Source: Paenibacillus silviterrae
GTDB lineage: Bacteria; Bacillota; Bacilli; Paenibacillales; NBRC-103111
Reading direction: 5' to 3'
DNA length: 64,000 nt
Assembly (NCBI RefSeq): GCF_030167925.1
Contig: NZ_JASKUT010000001.1
Location: 1,798,001 to 1,862,000, forward strand
Below the pieces are notes generated by a model. The model ran no database searches. It was not told the DNA's origin and saw nothing but the letters and a program-made list of their open reading frames with translations. Numbering within the stretch: position 1 is the first letter of the stretch; every line of letters begins with the position of its first letter. Of the stretch, positions 18,999 to 27,962 are shown in pieces. The position numbers and the translations under genes are program-made.

Positions 18999-19533
18999 CT
19001 CTCTTTATCTTAATCTGTTGTTTCCGCTGCTTCTGCCGTTCCCGCTCCCGAATCACCTCGCTGCGGTCCCGCAGCGTATGCTTGTTCATCAGATACCGGT
19101 TCCCCATATCGCTTGGCTGTCCCCAAGTCTTCCCGCGGCCGGAGGCAATCCTGCTGCACCGCTCTGTAAGCTCGACATCCGACAAACAGAGCTCCAAATC
19201 CGTGTAAGGCAGCTCAGGTGAAGTCTCGAGTTCCTCCAGCCGTTGCTTAAGACGGGCTTGAAGCTGTTCACCGTTGATCCCCAATTGCTCCACGAGCGGG
19301 TTATGTAAACCGCTTATAGCCTGCTTCAGCATTTTGACGGCGCCGTTCCTATTGCCTCTCCGCTGATGGTACAGCGCAACCGCCACTTGAATAAGTCCGA
19401 CATAGATGCCGCTGAGCGGGTCGTCCGGATGCTCCTTCCAATATTCTTCCAGCACCTCATGGCATTCAAAATAATCGCGATCCCCGTGAAAATAAACCAA
19501 ATAATCAATATAGGCCAACGGATAATTGGTCAT
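18979..19533 (-). CDS. DUF309 domain protein
   Basis: Soluble helical protein of 184 residues. Residues ~10-80 form the DUF309 domain (YFHGDRDYFECHEVLEEYWK; then GLIQVAVALYHQRRGN), whose His/Glu-rich helices suggest a metal site; function is unknown in the family. The C-terminal third is highly charged and basic (RERERQKQRKQQIKIKRDEQ). It is the first gene of a three-gene run with the response regulator and kinase, overlapping the regulator by 20 bp. Confidence 0.85.
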   Translation of the reverse strand: MTNYPLAYIDYLVYFHGDRDYFECHEVLEEYWKEHPDDPLSGIYVGLIQVAVALYHQRRGNRNGAVKMLKQAISGLHNPLVEQLGINGEQLQARLKQRLEELETSPELPYTDLELCLSDVELTERCSRIASGRGKTWGQPSDMGNRYLMNKHTLRDRSEVIRERERQKQRKQQIKIKRDEQDAR

Positions 19534-19672
19534 AGCTCCCCCACTCGCTCATTTCTAGTAAGCTTTTTTTTATCTATTGTAACAAGTTCGATTAAAATCT
19601 GAAACCATCGTCAAACCTATTCGTATAAATGAATGTTACCACAAACATAAACATACGGAGGAATTGATTTTT

Positions 19673-20110
19673 ATGTGGAAGAAAATTTCTATGCTTTGCT
19701 TGGCAGTCATGATTGCATTCTCCTTCTCGGCGCCTGGCGTTGTAGATGCGGCCAAGTACAAATCCTCGCGGAAGAGCGTTTCACCGGGGGCCACGAATCA
19801 GACACCAACCAATAACTCCGGGGTCACCAAAACGGATCCGGCTGCAGCGACCAAAGCACCTGCAACCACGAATTCCGTTCAGCAAAAGCGCGGATTTTTC
19901 AGCGGCGGCGGCCTGATGAAGGGCCTGATGATCGGCGGTCTGGCAGGTCTTCTGTTCGGCGGCTTGTTCGGCGGCATGGGCTTCCTCGGCGATATGCTCG
20001 GTATGATGGTCAACGTCCTTGCATTGGTCGTACTGTTTGTTGTCATCCGTAAGATTTATGTTCATTTCCGCGACAAGAAAAAAGTAAATGAACAGCCTCG
20101 CAACTATTAA
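19673..20110 (+). CDS. Small secreted/membrane glycine-rich protein
   Basis: Protein of 145 residues with a cleavable-looking signal peptide (cut near VVDAA). A Ser/Thr/Pro/Ala-rich linker follows, then a glycine-rich hydrophobic segment (GGLMKGLMIGGLAGLLFGG), a second membrane helix (MMVNVLALVVLFVVIRKIYV) and a basic tail. The layout resembles the N-terminal membrane part of Tim44-like or small glycine-zipper proteins of Bacillales. I see no enzymatic motif. The ATG at 19673 lies 11 bp after GGAGG; an in-frame TTG at 19664 is too close to it. The YxcD gene begins 30 bp later and may be co-transcribed. Confidence 0.75.
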   Translation: MWKKISMLCLAVMIAFSFSAPGVVDAAKYKSSRKSVSPGATNQTPTNNSGVTKTDPAAATKAPATTNSVQQKRGFFSGGGLMKGLMIGGLAGLLFGGLFGGMGFLGDMLGMMVNVLALVVLFVVIRKIYVHFRDKKKVNEQPRNY

Positions 20111-20139
20111 TACTGAAGGTCGAATGAGGATAAGAAGAT

Positions 20140-20418
20140 ATGATGAGACTAAGCGAGCAAGATATTATCGATGCCATCTGTATTCATATGGCGTCGCGCA
20201 AGCAGATTAAGCCCGAACAGGTTGAGGTCGAGCTGATGTGGGATGAGGATCACGGCTTCTCCGCCGAGGTGTTCGCCGAAGGCCGGAGCCAAATCCTGAT
20301 CGCGGCGAACATTCTGGAATCGATTGAGCGCTTCCTGCTGGATTACCGCAACGTTCGTGTCTTCCGCGATCAGATCCGCCTCGGCCTTGAGGATGAGATT
20401 TACGCGGATATTGTGTAA
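20140..20418 (+). CDS. yxcD: YxcD-like DUF2653 protein
   Basis: Small acidic cytosolic protein of 92 residues (LSEQDIIDAICIHMASRKQI at the N terminus; LIAANILESIERFLLDYRN later), matching the DUF2653/YxcD family of Bacillales, which has no known function. Full length for the family. Two adjacent ATG codons start the frame at 20140. It follows the glycine-rich membrane protein by 30 bp and ends at a strong terminator. Confidence 0.75.
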   Translation: MMRLSEQDIIDAICIHMASRKQIKPEQVEVELMWDEDHGFSAEVFAEGRSQILIAANILESIERFLLDYRNVRVFRDQIRLGLEDEIYADIV

Positions 20419-20447
20419 CGTATTTTGCATTTGAGGCTTCCCCTCCA

Positions 20448-20478
20448 CCCCTTCGCGAGTTTTTCGTGAAGGGGTTTT
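20448..20478 (+). terminator. Terminator after yxcD-like gene
   Basis: CCCCTTCGCGA (20448-20458) pairs with TCGTGAAGGGG (20464-20474), followed by TTTT. Between here and 20742 I see no gene; that gap carries only the leader of the GH18 gene, with a weak possible promoter near 20693-20720. Confidence 0.85.
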
Positions 20479-20742
20479 GCTTTCCGTTCGAGTCCGGGGA
20501 GGAGCCGCCGGAGAGGAAAATGGGAGTTCGCGCGAGTTTTATTAACCAGCCTGCCCACTTGGACATTGATAATCTAGGATGGTTCATAAGATGTTTGAGC
20601 GTAAAGCGAACCCCATTTGCTTCGCAGGCGGTATCTTCCATGACCCGACTGTAGGCTTTTTCCCCTTCATGAAAAATCTCCCATGCAACCTTTCGACTCT
20701 TTCTGCGTTTAATAGAGTAGATTGCTAGAAAGAGGCTGATGC

Positions 20743-22674
20743 ATGTTGAGACGCAAGACTGTGATAGGCTTATCCGTTTTGGCGCTGCTCTTCTCCGCCG
20801 CCCTTCCGGTCCAAGCCGCCGATAAGACGACCAAATATCGCGTCTATCAGGACGATAAGCTCTTGCAAGAGCTTTCCGACTACAAAGCCGCGGAAGCGTA
20901 TGCAAGACAGTTTGCCGGCAGCCACGTCGAAGAGATCGGCACTCGCAAGTGGTTGTGGAGCAATTACCCGAGGTACAAGGTGTATCAGAACGGCTACAGC
21001 TCCGCCTCATGGGAATTCGCTTCACTCGATCAGGCGATCCGGGAAGCTCAGCGCTGGGGACATGCCAGCGTCAGAGATTTGCAGGACGGCGGCTGGGTAT
21101 GGAACAATTACCCGAAGTACCGTGTATATCAAGGCGAGATTTCGTTAGATTCGTGGGAATTCCCTACACTGCAGCAAGCGACGGCAGAAGCGGCCAAATG
21201 GGCCAACTCCCATATTATCGACCTATCCACACATCGCTGGGTTTGGGATAACATTTCGTCCAACCGGAAAGAAGAAATTCGCAGCACCGGCTCCCCCATC
21301 TATCAGGTTTACCAAGGAAACTACACGCAAGCCGATTGGAAGTTCGCCCTGCTGGAGGATGCAATTAACGAATCGCTGCGCTGGGGCAATTCCACCGTGG
21401 TCAATCTGGAGAAGAACAAGCAGGTCGTCTTTTCCAATCTGAAGAAATACAAGGTGTACCAGTACGATCATTACTTAGAGGAATTCCTCGATATCGGCGA
21501 CGCCATTGCTTATGCCAAGCAATACGATCATACGAAAATTGTGAATCATGAGCTGCCCGAGTACTTACAACGCACCATATGGAATAATTATCCTTACTAC
21601 CAGGTATACCAAAATTCCAGTCTCATCGGCGATGCTTCCACCATTCAGGGAGCCCTTAGCTACGCGATGCAGTATGCTAACGCTTCGATCCGTTTATATG
21701 ATGACAAGCTGAAGGTTTGGGACAACTTCCGTAAGCTTCAGTATTGGGGCTGGAACGGAAGCTCCAGTGACAGCACCATTCGCAGCCATGTGAAGAATAC
21801 GGTAGGCATGGACGTAGATTCGCCTACCTACTTCCAGCTCGCGGATTCGGACGGCAACCTGACGGACACCTCTAACAAAGAAACTGTCGCTTGGCTCAAA
21901 AGTCAAGGAATTACCGTTTATCCATTGGTAGCGAATCAGTTCGATTCCGCATTGACGACACAATTCCTTGCGAACCCTGCGGCCCAATCCAAGTTTATTA
22001 GAGCGCTTGTGGATCGAACTGTAGCGATCGGCGCCGACGGCATCAATATCGATTTCGAAAGCTTGAACGGCAAGGACCGTACACGTTTTACCCAGTTCGT
22101 CAGCGACTTAACGGCCGCGGCTCACGAGAAGCGCCTTGTCGTTTCGATTGACCTGCCCCGCGGCAGTGTGAAGTGGAATGCGCAGACAGCTTTTGACCAT
22201 GAGAAGCTTGCCGGCATTGTCGATTACATCATTACCATGACGTACGATCAGCACTGGAAGGGAAGCACCGAGCCCGGCTCTGTGGCCGGACTGCAATGGG
22301 TAGAGGAAGGCGTGAAGGAATTTCTTTCCTACGGCATCCCTCGGGATAAGCTGATCATGGGCGTTCCGTATTATGTTAGAGAATGGACGGTTTCTCCTGC
22401 GGGTGAGCTGCTGAGCAACCGGGCCCTGCTGATGAAGGATTTGGATGCACTCATCTCGGCCAAGAACGCTTCCCTCACATGGGACAGCCGCTTCAATCAA
22501 TACAAGGTGGAATATCGCGAGGACGGCAATACCCGGGTGTTCTGGATGGAGAACAGCGACAGCATGAAGGCCCGCATCGAGATTGCCAAGAAGTATGACC
22601 TGGCCGGCGTAGCCGCGTGGAGGCTCGGCTATGAAACCGCCGATTTATGGAAAATGATGCTTCAGGAAAAATAG
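20743..22674 (+). CDS. Secreted GH18 protein with six N-terminal Y-x-V-Y-Q repeats
   Basis: Exported 643-residue glycosidase-like protein. A signal peptide ends near VQA-A (residue 25). Residues 31-329 consist of six repeats of about 47-55 residues, each opening with YRVYQ, YKVYQ or YQVYQ and closing with a W-x-W-x-N-Y-P-like segment; this module I cannot name. Residues ~333-643 form a GH18 TIM barrel of the YaaH/SleL type with ADGINIDFES, giving Asp437 and the catalytic acid Glu439, and later YIITMTYDQHWKGS. Such enzymes act on N-acetylglucosamine linkages in peptidoglycan or chitin. It is monocistronic, with a terminator directly after the stop. The repeats probably bind cell wall (inference). 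Confidence 0.88.
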   Translation: MLRRKTVIGLSVLALLFSAALPVQAADKTTKYRVYQDDKLLQELSDYKAAEAYARQFAGSHVEEIGTRKWLWSNYPRYKVYQNGYSSASWEFASLDQAIREAQRWGHASVRDLQDGGWVWNNYPKYRVYQGEISLDSWEFPTLQQATAEAAKWANSHIIDLSTHRWVWDNISSNRKEEIRSTGSPIYQVYQGNYTQADWKFALLEDAINESLRWGNSTVVNLEKNKQVVFSNLKKYKVYQYDHYLEEFLDIGDAIAYAKQYDHTKIVNHELPEYLQRTIWNNYPYYQVYQNSSLIGDASTIQGALSYAMQYANASIRLYDDKLKVWDNFRKLQYWGWNGSSSDSTIRSHVKNTVGMDVDSPTYFQLADSDGNLTDTSNKETVAWLKSQGITVYPLVANQFDSALTTQFLANPAAQSKFIRALVDRTVAIGADGINIDFESLNGKDRTRFTQFVSDLTAAAHEKRLVVSIDLPRGSVKWNAQTAFDHEKLAGIVDYIITMTYDQHWKGSTEPGSVAGLQWVEEGVKEFLSYGIPRDKLIMGVPYYVREWTVSPAGELLSNRALLMKDLDALISAKNASLTWDSRFNQYKVEYREDGNTRVFWMENSDSMKARIEIAKKYDLAGVAAWRLGYETADLWKMMLQEK

Positions 22675-22684
22675 GAATACAATC

Positions 22685-22725
22685 AAGCCCCGTGCCCGCT
22701 CAGTTCAGAGTGGTCCGGGGCTTTT
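22685..22725 (+). terminator. Terminator between GH18 and gnd genes
   Basis: AAGCCCCG (22685-22692) pairs with CGGGGCTT (22716-22723), then TTTTG. It sits between convergent genes and can serve both. Confidence 0.8.
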
Positions 22726-22726
22726 G

Positions 22727-23647
22727 TCATGATCCGCGAGCAGGCGATTCCTCCGACGAGACCACTCGGTGCCCGCCGAATTCATTCCTCATGGCCGCAA
22801 CAACCTTACCGGAAAAAGTATCCTCCTGCTGCGAACGGAAACGCATCATTAAGGATAGCGCGATGACGGGCGCCGCCGTTCCGTATTCCAACGCCGTTTC
22901 CACCGTCCACTGGCCTTCCCCTGAGGCTTGAACGACACCCTTCAGGCTGTCCAGCTCCGGATCCTTGGAGAAGGCATGCTCCGTCAGCTCCATGAGCCAA
23001 GAGCGAATGACGGAGCCGTGATTCCAAACCCGGGCTACCTGCTCATAGTCAAACGCAAACGGACTGCTATGCAGGATTTCGAAGCCTTCGGCTATGGCCT
23101 GCATCATCCCGTATTCAATTCCGTTATGAATCATTTTCAGAAAGTGGCCGCTCCCGCAGTGTCCTGCATACAGGTAGCCTCGATCGACCGAGATATCTCG
23201 AAAAATCGGTTCCACCCGATCGAAAACCTCTTTATCTCCGCCAATCATGGTGCAGACTCCGTTCCTTGCGCCTTCTATGCCTCCGCTCGTTCCCACATCG
23301 ACCAAATAGACACCCCGCTCCCGCAGCTCAGCCGCTCTTCGGATAGAATCCTTATAATGAGAGTTCCCTCCGTCAATCACAATGTCCCCTTCGGAAAGCA
23401 GCAGTACCAGCTCGCGGAGTACACTTTCCGTCAGTTCACCCGCAGGAACCATGAGCCAGATGACCCTAGGCGGGGTAAGCTTCAGCACCAGCTCCTCGAC
23501 GGATCCGGTTCCAACCCCTCCTGCTTGAATCGAACGCTGTACCGCCTCTGCATTGACATCGTAAACAACCGTTTCATATCCATGGTCGAGTAAATTCAGG
23601 GACAGATTATAGCCCATCTTCCCTAAGCCGATTAAGCCGATTTGCAT
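22727..23647 (-). CDS. gnd: 6-phosphogluconate dehydrogenase, short NAD-type
   Basis: Oxidative decarboxylation of 6-phosphogluconate to ribulose 5-phosphate, 306 residues, the length of the short (NAD-preferring, YqeC-like) family rather than the ~470-residue enzyme. The Rossmann start is MQIGLIGLGKMGYNLSLNLL. The dinucleotide loop has VVYDVN, with an acidic residue after the second strand favouring NAD. The catalytic region is VGTSGGIEGARNGVCTMIGG and HFLKMIHNGIEYGMMQAIAE, including the conserved Lys and Asn. Single gene, ending next to the shared terminator. Confidence 0.92.
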   Translation of the reverse strand: MQIGLIGLGKMGYNLSLNLLDHGYETVVYDVNAEAVQRSIQAGGVGTGSVEELVLKLTPPRVIWLMVPAGELTESVLRELVLLLSEGDIVIDGGNSHYKDSIRRAAELRERGVYLVDVGTSGGIEGARNGVCTMIGGDKEVFDRVEPIFRDISVDRGYLYAGHCGSGHFLKMIHNGIEYGMMQAIAEGFEILHSSPFAFDYEQVARVWNHGSVIRSWLMELTEHAFSKDPELDSLKGVVQASGEGQWTVETALEYGTAAPVIALSLMMRFRSQQEDTFSGKVVAAMRNEFGGHRVVSSEESPARGS

Positions 23648-23733
23648 AGTCGATATCCTCCACGGAATTGTTAGGAAGCCAAGCTGATCTTCTCGTTTCT
23701 AGGTTTTGTCATTCCGCAGCTTTTTATGAAAAT

Positions 23734-23761
23734 GCAAAAAGCGCCGATTACGAATCGACGC
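23734..23761 (-). terminator. Terminator after yyaL-like gene
   Basis: On the minus strand GCGTCGAT pairs with ATCGGCGC (one G-U pair), followed by TTTTTGC; it starts about 25 bp after the stop of the 694-residue gene. Confidence 0.75.
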
Positions 23762-23784
23762 AGACTTGTAAGACTATGATGCTT

Positions 23785-25869
23785 TCATTCGATGGGCGAT
23801 CCCAGCAAAAGCTCTTCCAGCTCCTCCACTGTTCCAACCGGCGATTGGCAGGCGAAATTTTCGCATACGTACGCTGTCGCACGCCCACCTAGTGGCAGCT
23901 TATCCGCAACAAGCGGAATGAGCTCGCTTACCTGTGCTCCGGCTTCTCCCTTCGGATGCAGCATAAGCATTGCTTCCGGAATAAACATCCGCTGCACCGC
24001 GCTGATCATTTCTTGGGTATCCTCCGATCCCGGATCGCCGGCAATGACAATTTCAGCCGGAGCCGTCAAGAAGAAATCGAGCGCCATCAAATATAAGGCG
24101 TGTCCTGAAGGATATCGCTGAGCCGATCCCGCAAACGCGTTGAGCTGCACTTCTGCCTTCTGCGCAAGCTTCGCATTGTAGGTGTAGCGTGACAGCTTGA
24201 GCAGATTCAGCGCCGCAGCCGAATTTCCTGACGGCATTGCTCCATCGTAAATTTCCTTCGGCCGGGTAAACAACTGCTCACCGTCTTGGCCATAGAAGAA
24301 GAAGCCTCCCTCATCCTCATCCCAGAACAGGCGAAGCATGTCTTCATTCAGCTGTACCGCCTGCTTCAGCAGCTCTATGTCAAAGGCAGCTTCATATAGC
24401 TCAATAAGTCCCCATATGAGAAAAGCATAATCATCCGCATACGCCAAGTACGCAGCTTCTCCGTCCCGGTATCGGGCAAGCAGCCGGCCATCCTCCCTGC
24501 GCAGCTTGGTTAGAATAAAGTCCGCTGCTTTACGGGCAGCCGCGGCATATTCCGGCTTCTGCAGTGCTTTAGCCGCCTTGGCCAGAGCCATGATCATTAA
24601 CCCATTCCATGAGGTAAGAATTTTATCATCCTTATGCGGGTGTATCCGTTTTTCTCTGTGAGCGAACAGCTTTTGCCTTGCCGATTCGATTCTGACTTGA
24701 AGATCACCGAGCTCCAGCTGTTTCAGTCGCGCTGAGTCTTCTAAAGTACGCTCGATAAGATTGGGGATGCTGTTCCTCTCAAAATTCCCCTCTTCCGTGA
24801 TGTGGAACACTTCACAGAAGAGCTCTCCTTCCTCATCGCCAAGCACCTGCATGATCTCCGAAGGCTTCCAGACGTAAAATTTGCCTTCCACGCCTTCCGA
24901 ATCGGCGTCCTCCGCGGAATAAAATCCCCCTTCCGCATCCGTCATATCGCGAAGCACATAAGCAATGATCTGCTCGGCGACGTCCGCATACCGCTGCTTT
25001 CCCGTGGCCTGGTAAGCTTCTATGTAAGTCATCGTCAGCAGCGCATTGTCATAGAGCATCTTTTCAAAATGAGGCACCAGCCACTGCCGATCTGTGGAGT
25101 ATCGGGCAAAACCGAAGCCAATGTGATCATACATGCCGCCGCGATACATTGCATCAAGCGTTTTCTCTACCATCTCCAGCGCCTTCGCCTCCCCTGTCCT
25201 GCGCCAATATCTCAGCAAGAAAGAAAGGTTATGCGAGGTCGGAAACTTCGGAGCATCGCCAAAGCCGCCGTAGGTACGATCGTACAGCTTCTCATTGATG
25301 CGAAAGGCTTGCTCCAGCAGCTCCTCCGACAGCTCCCCCTCGATGTTACCGAGAAGCCGCTTTTGCGTTTCTTCCACCACTTGATCGCCGATCAGCAGTA
25401 CCCTCTCCGGATTGTCCCGCCACTTCTCCGCAATTTGCGGCAAAATTTCCAGAAGTCCCGCACGGCCCAGTTTGCGTCCCTTCGGAAAATACGTGCCCGC
25501 GAAGAACGGCTTCTTCTCCGGCGTCATAATAATCGTGAGCGGCCAGCCTCCCTGACCTATCATCGCTTGACAAACGGACATATACAAATGGTCGACGTCC
25601 GGCCGTTCCTCCCGGTCCACCTTGACCGATACATAGTTCTTATTCAGCAGCGAAGCGACCTCTTCATCTTCGAAGGATTCCCGTTCCATGACGTGGCACC
25701 AATGGCAAGTGGAGTACCCGATGGAAAGGAAGATCGGCTTGTTCTCACGCTTAGCTGTTTCGAAAGCCTCCTCCGACCAAGGGAACCAATCGACCGGATT
25801 GTTTGCGTGCTGAAGCAAGTACGGTGATTTTTCCTTGGCTAAGCGATTAGGTTTGCTGTTTGTTCTCAT
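23785..25869 (-). CDS. yyaL: YyaL-like thioredoxin-fold/glycosidase-fold protein (DUF255)
   Basis: Cytosolic 694-residue protein of the DUF255/spermatogenesis-associated protein 20 family. Residues 1-165 form a thioredoxin-like domain with [20 protein letters not shown], keeping both cysteines of the CHWC motif. The remaining ~500 residues are an (alpha/alpha)6 toroid resembling N-acylglucosamine epimerases and related enzymes. No biochemical role is established for bacterial members. GAGGTGG precedes the ATG at 25869. Length and motifs are complete. Confidence 0.9.
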   Translation of the reverse strand: MRTNSKPNRLAKEKSPYLLQHANNPVDWFPWSEEAFETAKRENKPIFLSIGYSTCHWCHVMERESFEDEEVASLLNKNYVSVKVDREERPDVDHLYMSVCQAMIGQGGWPLTIIMTPEKKPFFAGTYFPKGRKLGRAGLLEILPQIAEKWRDNPERVLLIGDQVVEETQKRLLGNIEGELSEELLEQAFRINEKLYDRTYGGFGDAPKFPTSHNLSFLLRYWRRTGEAKALEMVEKTLDAMYRGGMYDHIGFGFARYSTDRQWLVPHFEKMLYDNALLTMTYIEAYQATGKQRYADVAEQIIAYVLRDMTDAEGGFYSAEDADSEGVEGKFYVWKPSEIMQVLGDEEGELFCEVFHITEEGNFERNSIPNLIERTLEDSARLKQLELGDLQVRIESARQKLFAHREKRIHPHKDDKILTSWNGLMIMALAKAAKALQKPEYAAAARKAADFILTKLRREDGRLLARYRDGEAAYLAYADDYAFLIWGLIELYEAAFDIELLKQAVQLNEDMLRLFWDEDEGGFFFYGQDGEQLFTRPKEIYDGAMPSGNSAAALNLLKLSRYTYNAKLAQKAEVQLNAFAGSAQRYPSGHALYLMALDFFLTAPAEIVIAGDPGSEDTQEMISAVQRMFIPEAMLMLHPKGEAGAQVSELIPLVADKLPLGGRATAYVCENFACQSPVGTVEELEELLLGSPIE

Positions 25870-25880
25870 GGGACACCACC

Positions 25881-25898
25881 TCTTATTAATTAATAAGA
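25881..25898. promoter_or_regulatory. AT-rich 18-bp palindrome ahead of yyaL-like gene
   Basis: Perfect palindrome with arms TCTTATTAA and TTAATAAGA, lying between the LysR stop codon and the yyaL ribosome binding site. It could be an operator or simply an AT-rich hairpin; no T-run follows. Confidence 0.3.
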
Positions 25899-25902
25899 TT
25901 CC

Positions 25903-26793
25903 TTAGGTAACGCTTCCGATTAGTCGTGTCGCTGTAGAGAGGAATTGTTTAACTATTGTAGAATGATCATCCGTTCGCCAGGCGATACTCATTTCTGCAC
26001 GCGGGGCTCCTTCCTCGATGGTTATATAAGCGACGTCACGCGCATGTAAGTTCTCTGTTGATTTGGGCACGATGCTTATGCCAAGACCTGCCGCAACCAA
26101 CCCGACAACTGTCTGTATTTCTTTCACGTCTTGACGGATGATTGGGCTGAAACCGGCATTACGACACTGTGAGAGGATATCATCATACCAACTCGGCCAA
26201 ACCTCCCTCTCCACTAGTATGAATCGTTCTTTGCTTAGAACGCTCATCGATATGGAAGCGCGCTGCGCCAGTGGATTCAGCTTCGGTACGACAGCCACAC
26301 ACGTCTCTTGATAAACGGGCATGAGGGATATCAGCGGATCGACCACAGGGGTTCTTACAAAGCCAATGTCAATGTCCTTTCTGTGAAATGCCTCAACTTG
26401 CATTGGTGTAGGCATCTCGCGAAGAACCAGATCTATGTCTGGAAACTGTTCTTGAAACGCCCGGACAATGTTGGGAAGAATATCAAAAATCGCAGATCCG
26501 ACAAATCCCAGCACTAACCGGCCTGCCATCCCCATCTGTGCTCTTACAGCTGCAACCTTTGCCTGATCTAATTGGGTAAGGACGGTGCGAACCTCATGCA
26601 AGAAAACCTTTCCTGCATTCGTCAATTCTACGTGTCGTTTTGACCTTTCAAACAATTTCACGCCGAGCTCCCCTTCAAGTTGTATAATCTGCTGACTTAA
26701 GGGGGGTTGTGTCATTTGCAGGCGCGCTGCCGCGCGGCCAAAATGCAATTCCTCCGCCACTACTGTGAAATATTCAATCTGACGTAGCTCCAT
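25903..26793 (-). CDS. LysR-family transcriptional regulator
   Basis: LysR-type regulator, 296 residues. The N-terminal winged helix is MELRQIEYFTVVAEELHFGR, then AARLQMTQPPLSQQIIQLEG. The C-terminal two-lobed effector domain (LVLGFVGSAIFDILPNIVRA) resembles the AlsR/CatM-type group. It is divergent from the EamA transporter, the usual arrangement in which the regulator controls the neighbour, and a 25-bp near-perfect palindrome lies 15 bp upstream of its start codon. The effector is unknown. Confidence 0.92.
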   Translation of the reverse strand: MELRQIEYFTVVAEELHFGRAAARLQMTQPPLSQQIIQLEGELGVKLFERSKRHVELTNAGKVFLHEVRTVLTQLDQAKVAAVRAQMGMAGRLVLGFVGSAIFDILPNIVRAFQEQFPDIDLVLREMPTPMQVEAFHRKDIDIGFVRTPVVDPLISLMPVYQETCVAVVPKLNPLAQRASISMSVLSKERFILVEREVWPSWYDDILSQCRNAGFSPIIRQDVKEIQTVVGLVAAGLGISIVPKSTENLHARDVAYITIEEGAPRAEMSIAWRTDDHSTIVKQFLSTATRLIGSVT

Positions 26794-26807
26794 AATATTA
26801 TACTCCC

Positions 26808-26832
26808 TATTAAGTCGTACTACGACTTAATA
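26808..26832. promoter_or_regulatory. 25-bp palindrome in LysR-EamA intergenic region (operator)
   Basis: Arms TATTAAGTCGTA and TACGACTTAATA flank a single central C, with 12 of 12 positions matching. The position, just upstream of the lysR-type gene and inside the divergent promoter region, makes it the probable binding site for that regulator. Confidence 0.7.
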
Positions 26833-26946
26833 CTATGTTATTTATATATTAGACACTAGTTCAATCTCATTGTAAAGTGTTGTTAACAATTAATGAGGAA
26901 ACAGAGACTGGTCAATCCATATAGATATCTTGGAGAGAATCTGCTT

Positions 26947-27872
26947 ATGAATGCTTCGATGATTGTTTTGTGTCTAATCTGGGGGATTAATTTTGTTATC
27001 ATGAAATTAGGCAACGGCGAATTACCTCCTGTCCTGTTTGCAGCATTGCGTTTTCTGATCGGTGCCGTCGTCCTCTTAGGTGTGTGCTATATAAAAAAGA
27101 TACCCCTCCCGAATAAATCAGATCTCAAGTGGTACGTTCTCTGCGGACTGTTCCAAACCACCTACTTTAACATTGCAATTCAAATATCGCTTAACTATAT
27201 CAGTGCAGGTCTTACCTCTGTTCTAACTTACAGCATGCCGCTGTTTCTATCGCTTTTGGCCCACAAGTGGATTCCTGGAGAACAGTTGACTCCAAGAAAG
27301 ACCATTGGAATTGGACTGGGTCTGGTCGGTTTGTTTCTTGCTATGAATATCCGTTTAGGCGGATCCTTTTGGACTCTGTTATTGGCTTTAAGTTCTGCTA
27401 TTTCATGGGCAGTAGCCAATCTACTATTTAAATTGAAACTAAGGCACTGTGATACTGTTCAATATACTACTTGGCAAATGACGATTGGAGCTGCGGGGTT
27501 ATTATTGTGTGCTCTAACATTTCAACAAGGGCATTTTCAATGGGGATTCATGTCGCTTATTTATATTCTCTTTTCAGGCATTGTCGCTTCTGCATTGGCG
27601 TTTGTGATGTGGAATCGTATTCTAAGTCGTACCGAAGCCAGTAAAGCATCCATTTCTTTGTTGCTTGTACCGGTTGTTGGCGTCATCTCCGGACTGATAT
27701 TTTTGCATGAAACCATATAAAAATGGTCACGTTTGTAGGGATTGTGCTCGTACTGATAGGAATTTGGATTGTTAATAGTAAAAGTGGTGCTCTCACAACC
27801 CGGAGAATTGAATCAAATCGCGTTGTTTCGAAAGCCTCCTCCAAGCATGGGAATTCATCCACCGAATTGTAA
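26947..27872 (+). pseudogene. EamA (DMT) family transporter, frameshifted near C terminus
   Basis: Drug/metabolite-type exporter with repeated five-helix EamA domains (start MNASMIVLCLIWGINFVIMK; second domain ALSSAISWAVANLLFKLKLR). The frame stops at 27718-27720 after HETI. The following bases, read in the frame of an ATG at 27723, continue perfectly as MVTFVGIVLVLIGIWIVN and a 33-residue tail to a stop at 27870-27872, which is exactly the missing last helix. Removing the dinucleotide TA from the TATAAAAA tract would join the two frames. I therefore call it a frameshifted gene or a sequencing error. The ATG at 26947 has a GGAGAG box; an upstream in-frame ATG at 26893 lacks one. The gene is clearly more A+T-rich than the flanking clusters. 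Confidence 0.85.
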
Positions 27873-27894
27873 ATGTCAGGAGCAAGCCCTCCTT

Positions 27895-27936
27895 AAAGCC
27901 CTCGGGATCGTTAACAAACGATACTGTGGGCTTTTT
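27895..27936 (+). terminator. Terminator after EamA gene
   Basis: AAAGCCC (27895-27901) pairs with GGGCTTT (27928-27934), with an inner ATCGTT/AACGAT pairing, followed by further T residues. It lies 23 bp beyond the end of the restored EamA frame, supporting that frame as the original gene. Confidence 0.8.
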
Positions 27937-27962
27937 GCAGAGACAGCGTTTAGGAAGGTCAT

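Noticed and set aside
20207..21025. Minus-strand 272-codon ORF
   Set aside because: Arg/Ser/Cys-rich translation without motifs; opposite yxcD and the GH18 gene, both of which have strong evidence.
24802..25827. Plus-strand 341-codon ORF
   Set aside because: Antisense to the YyaL-type gene; composition typical of a shadow frame.
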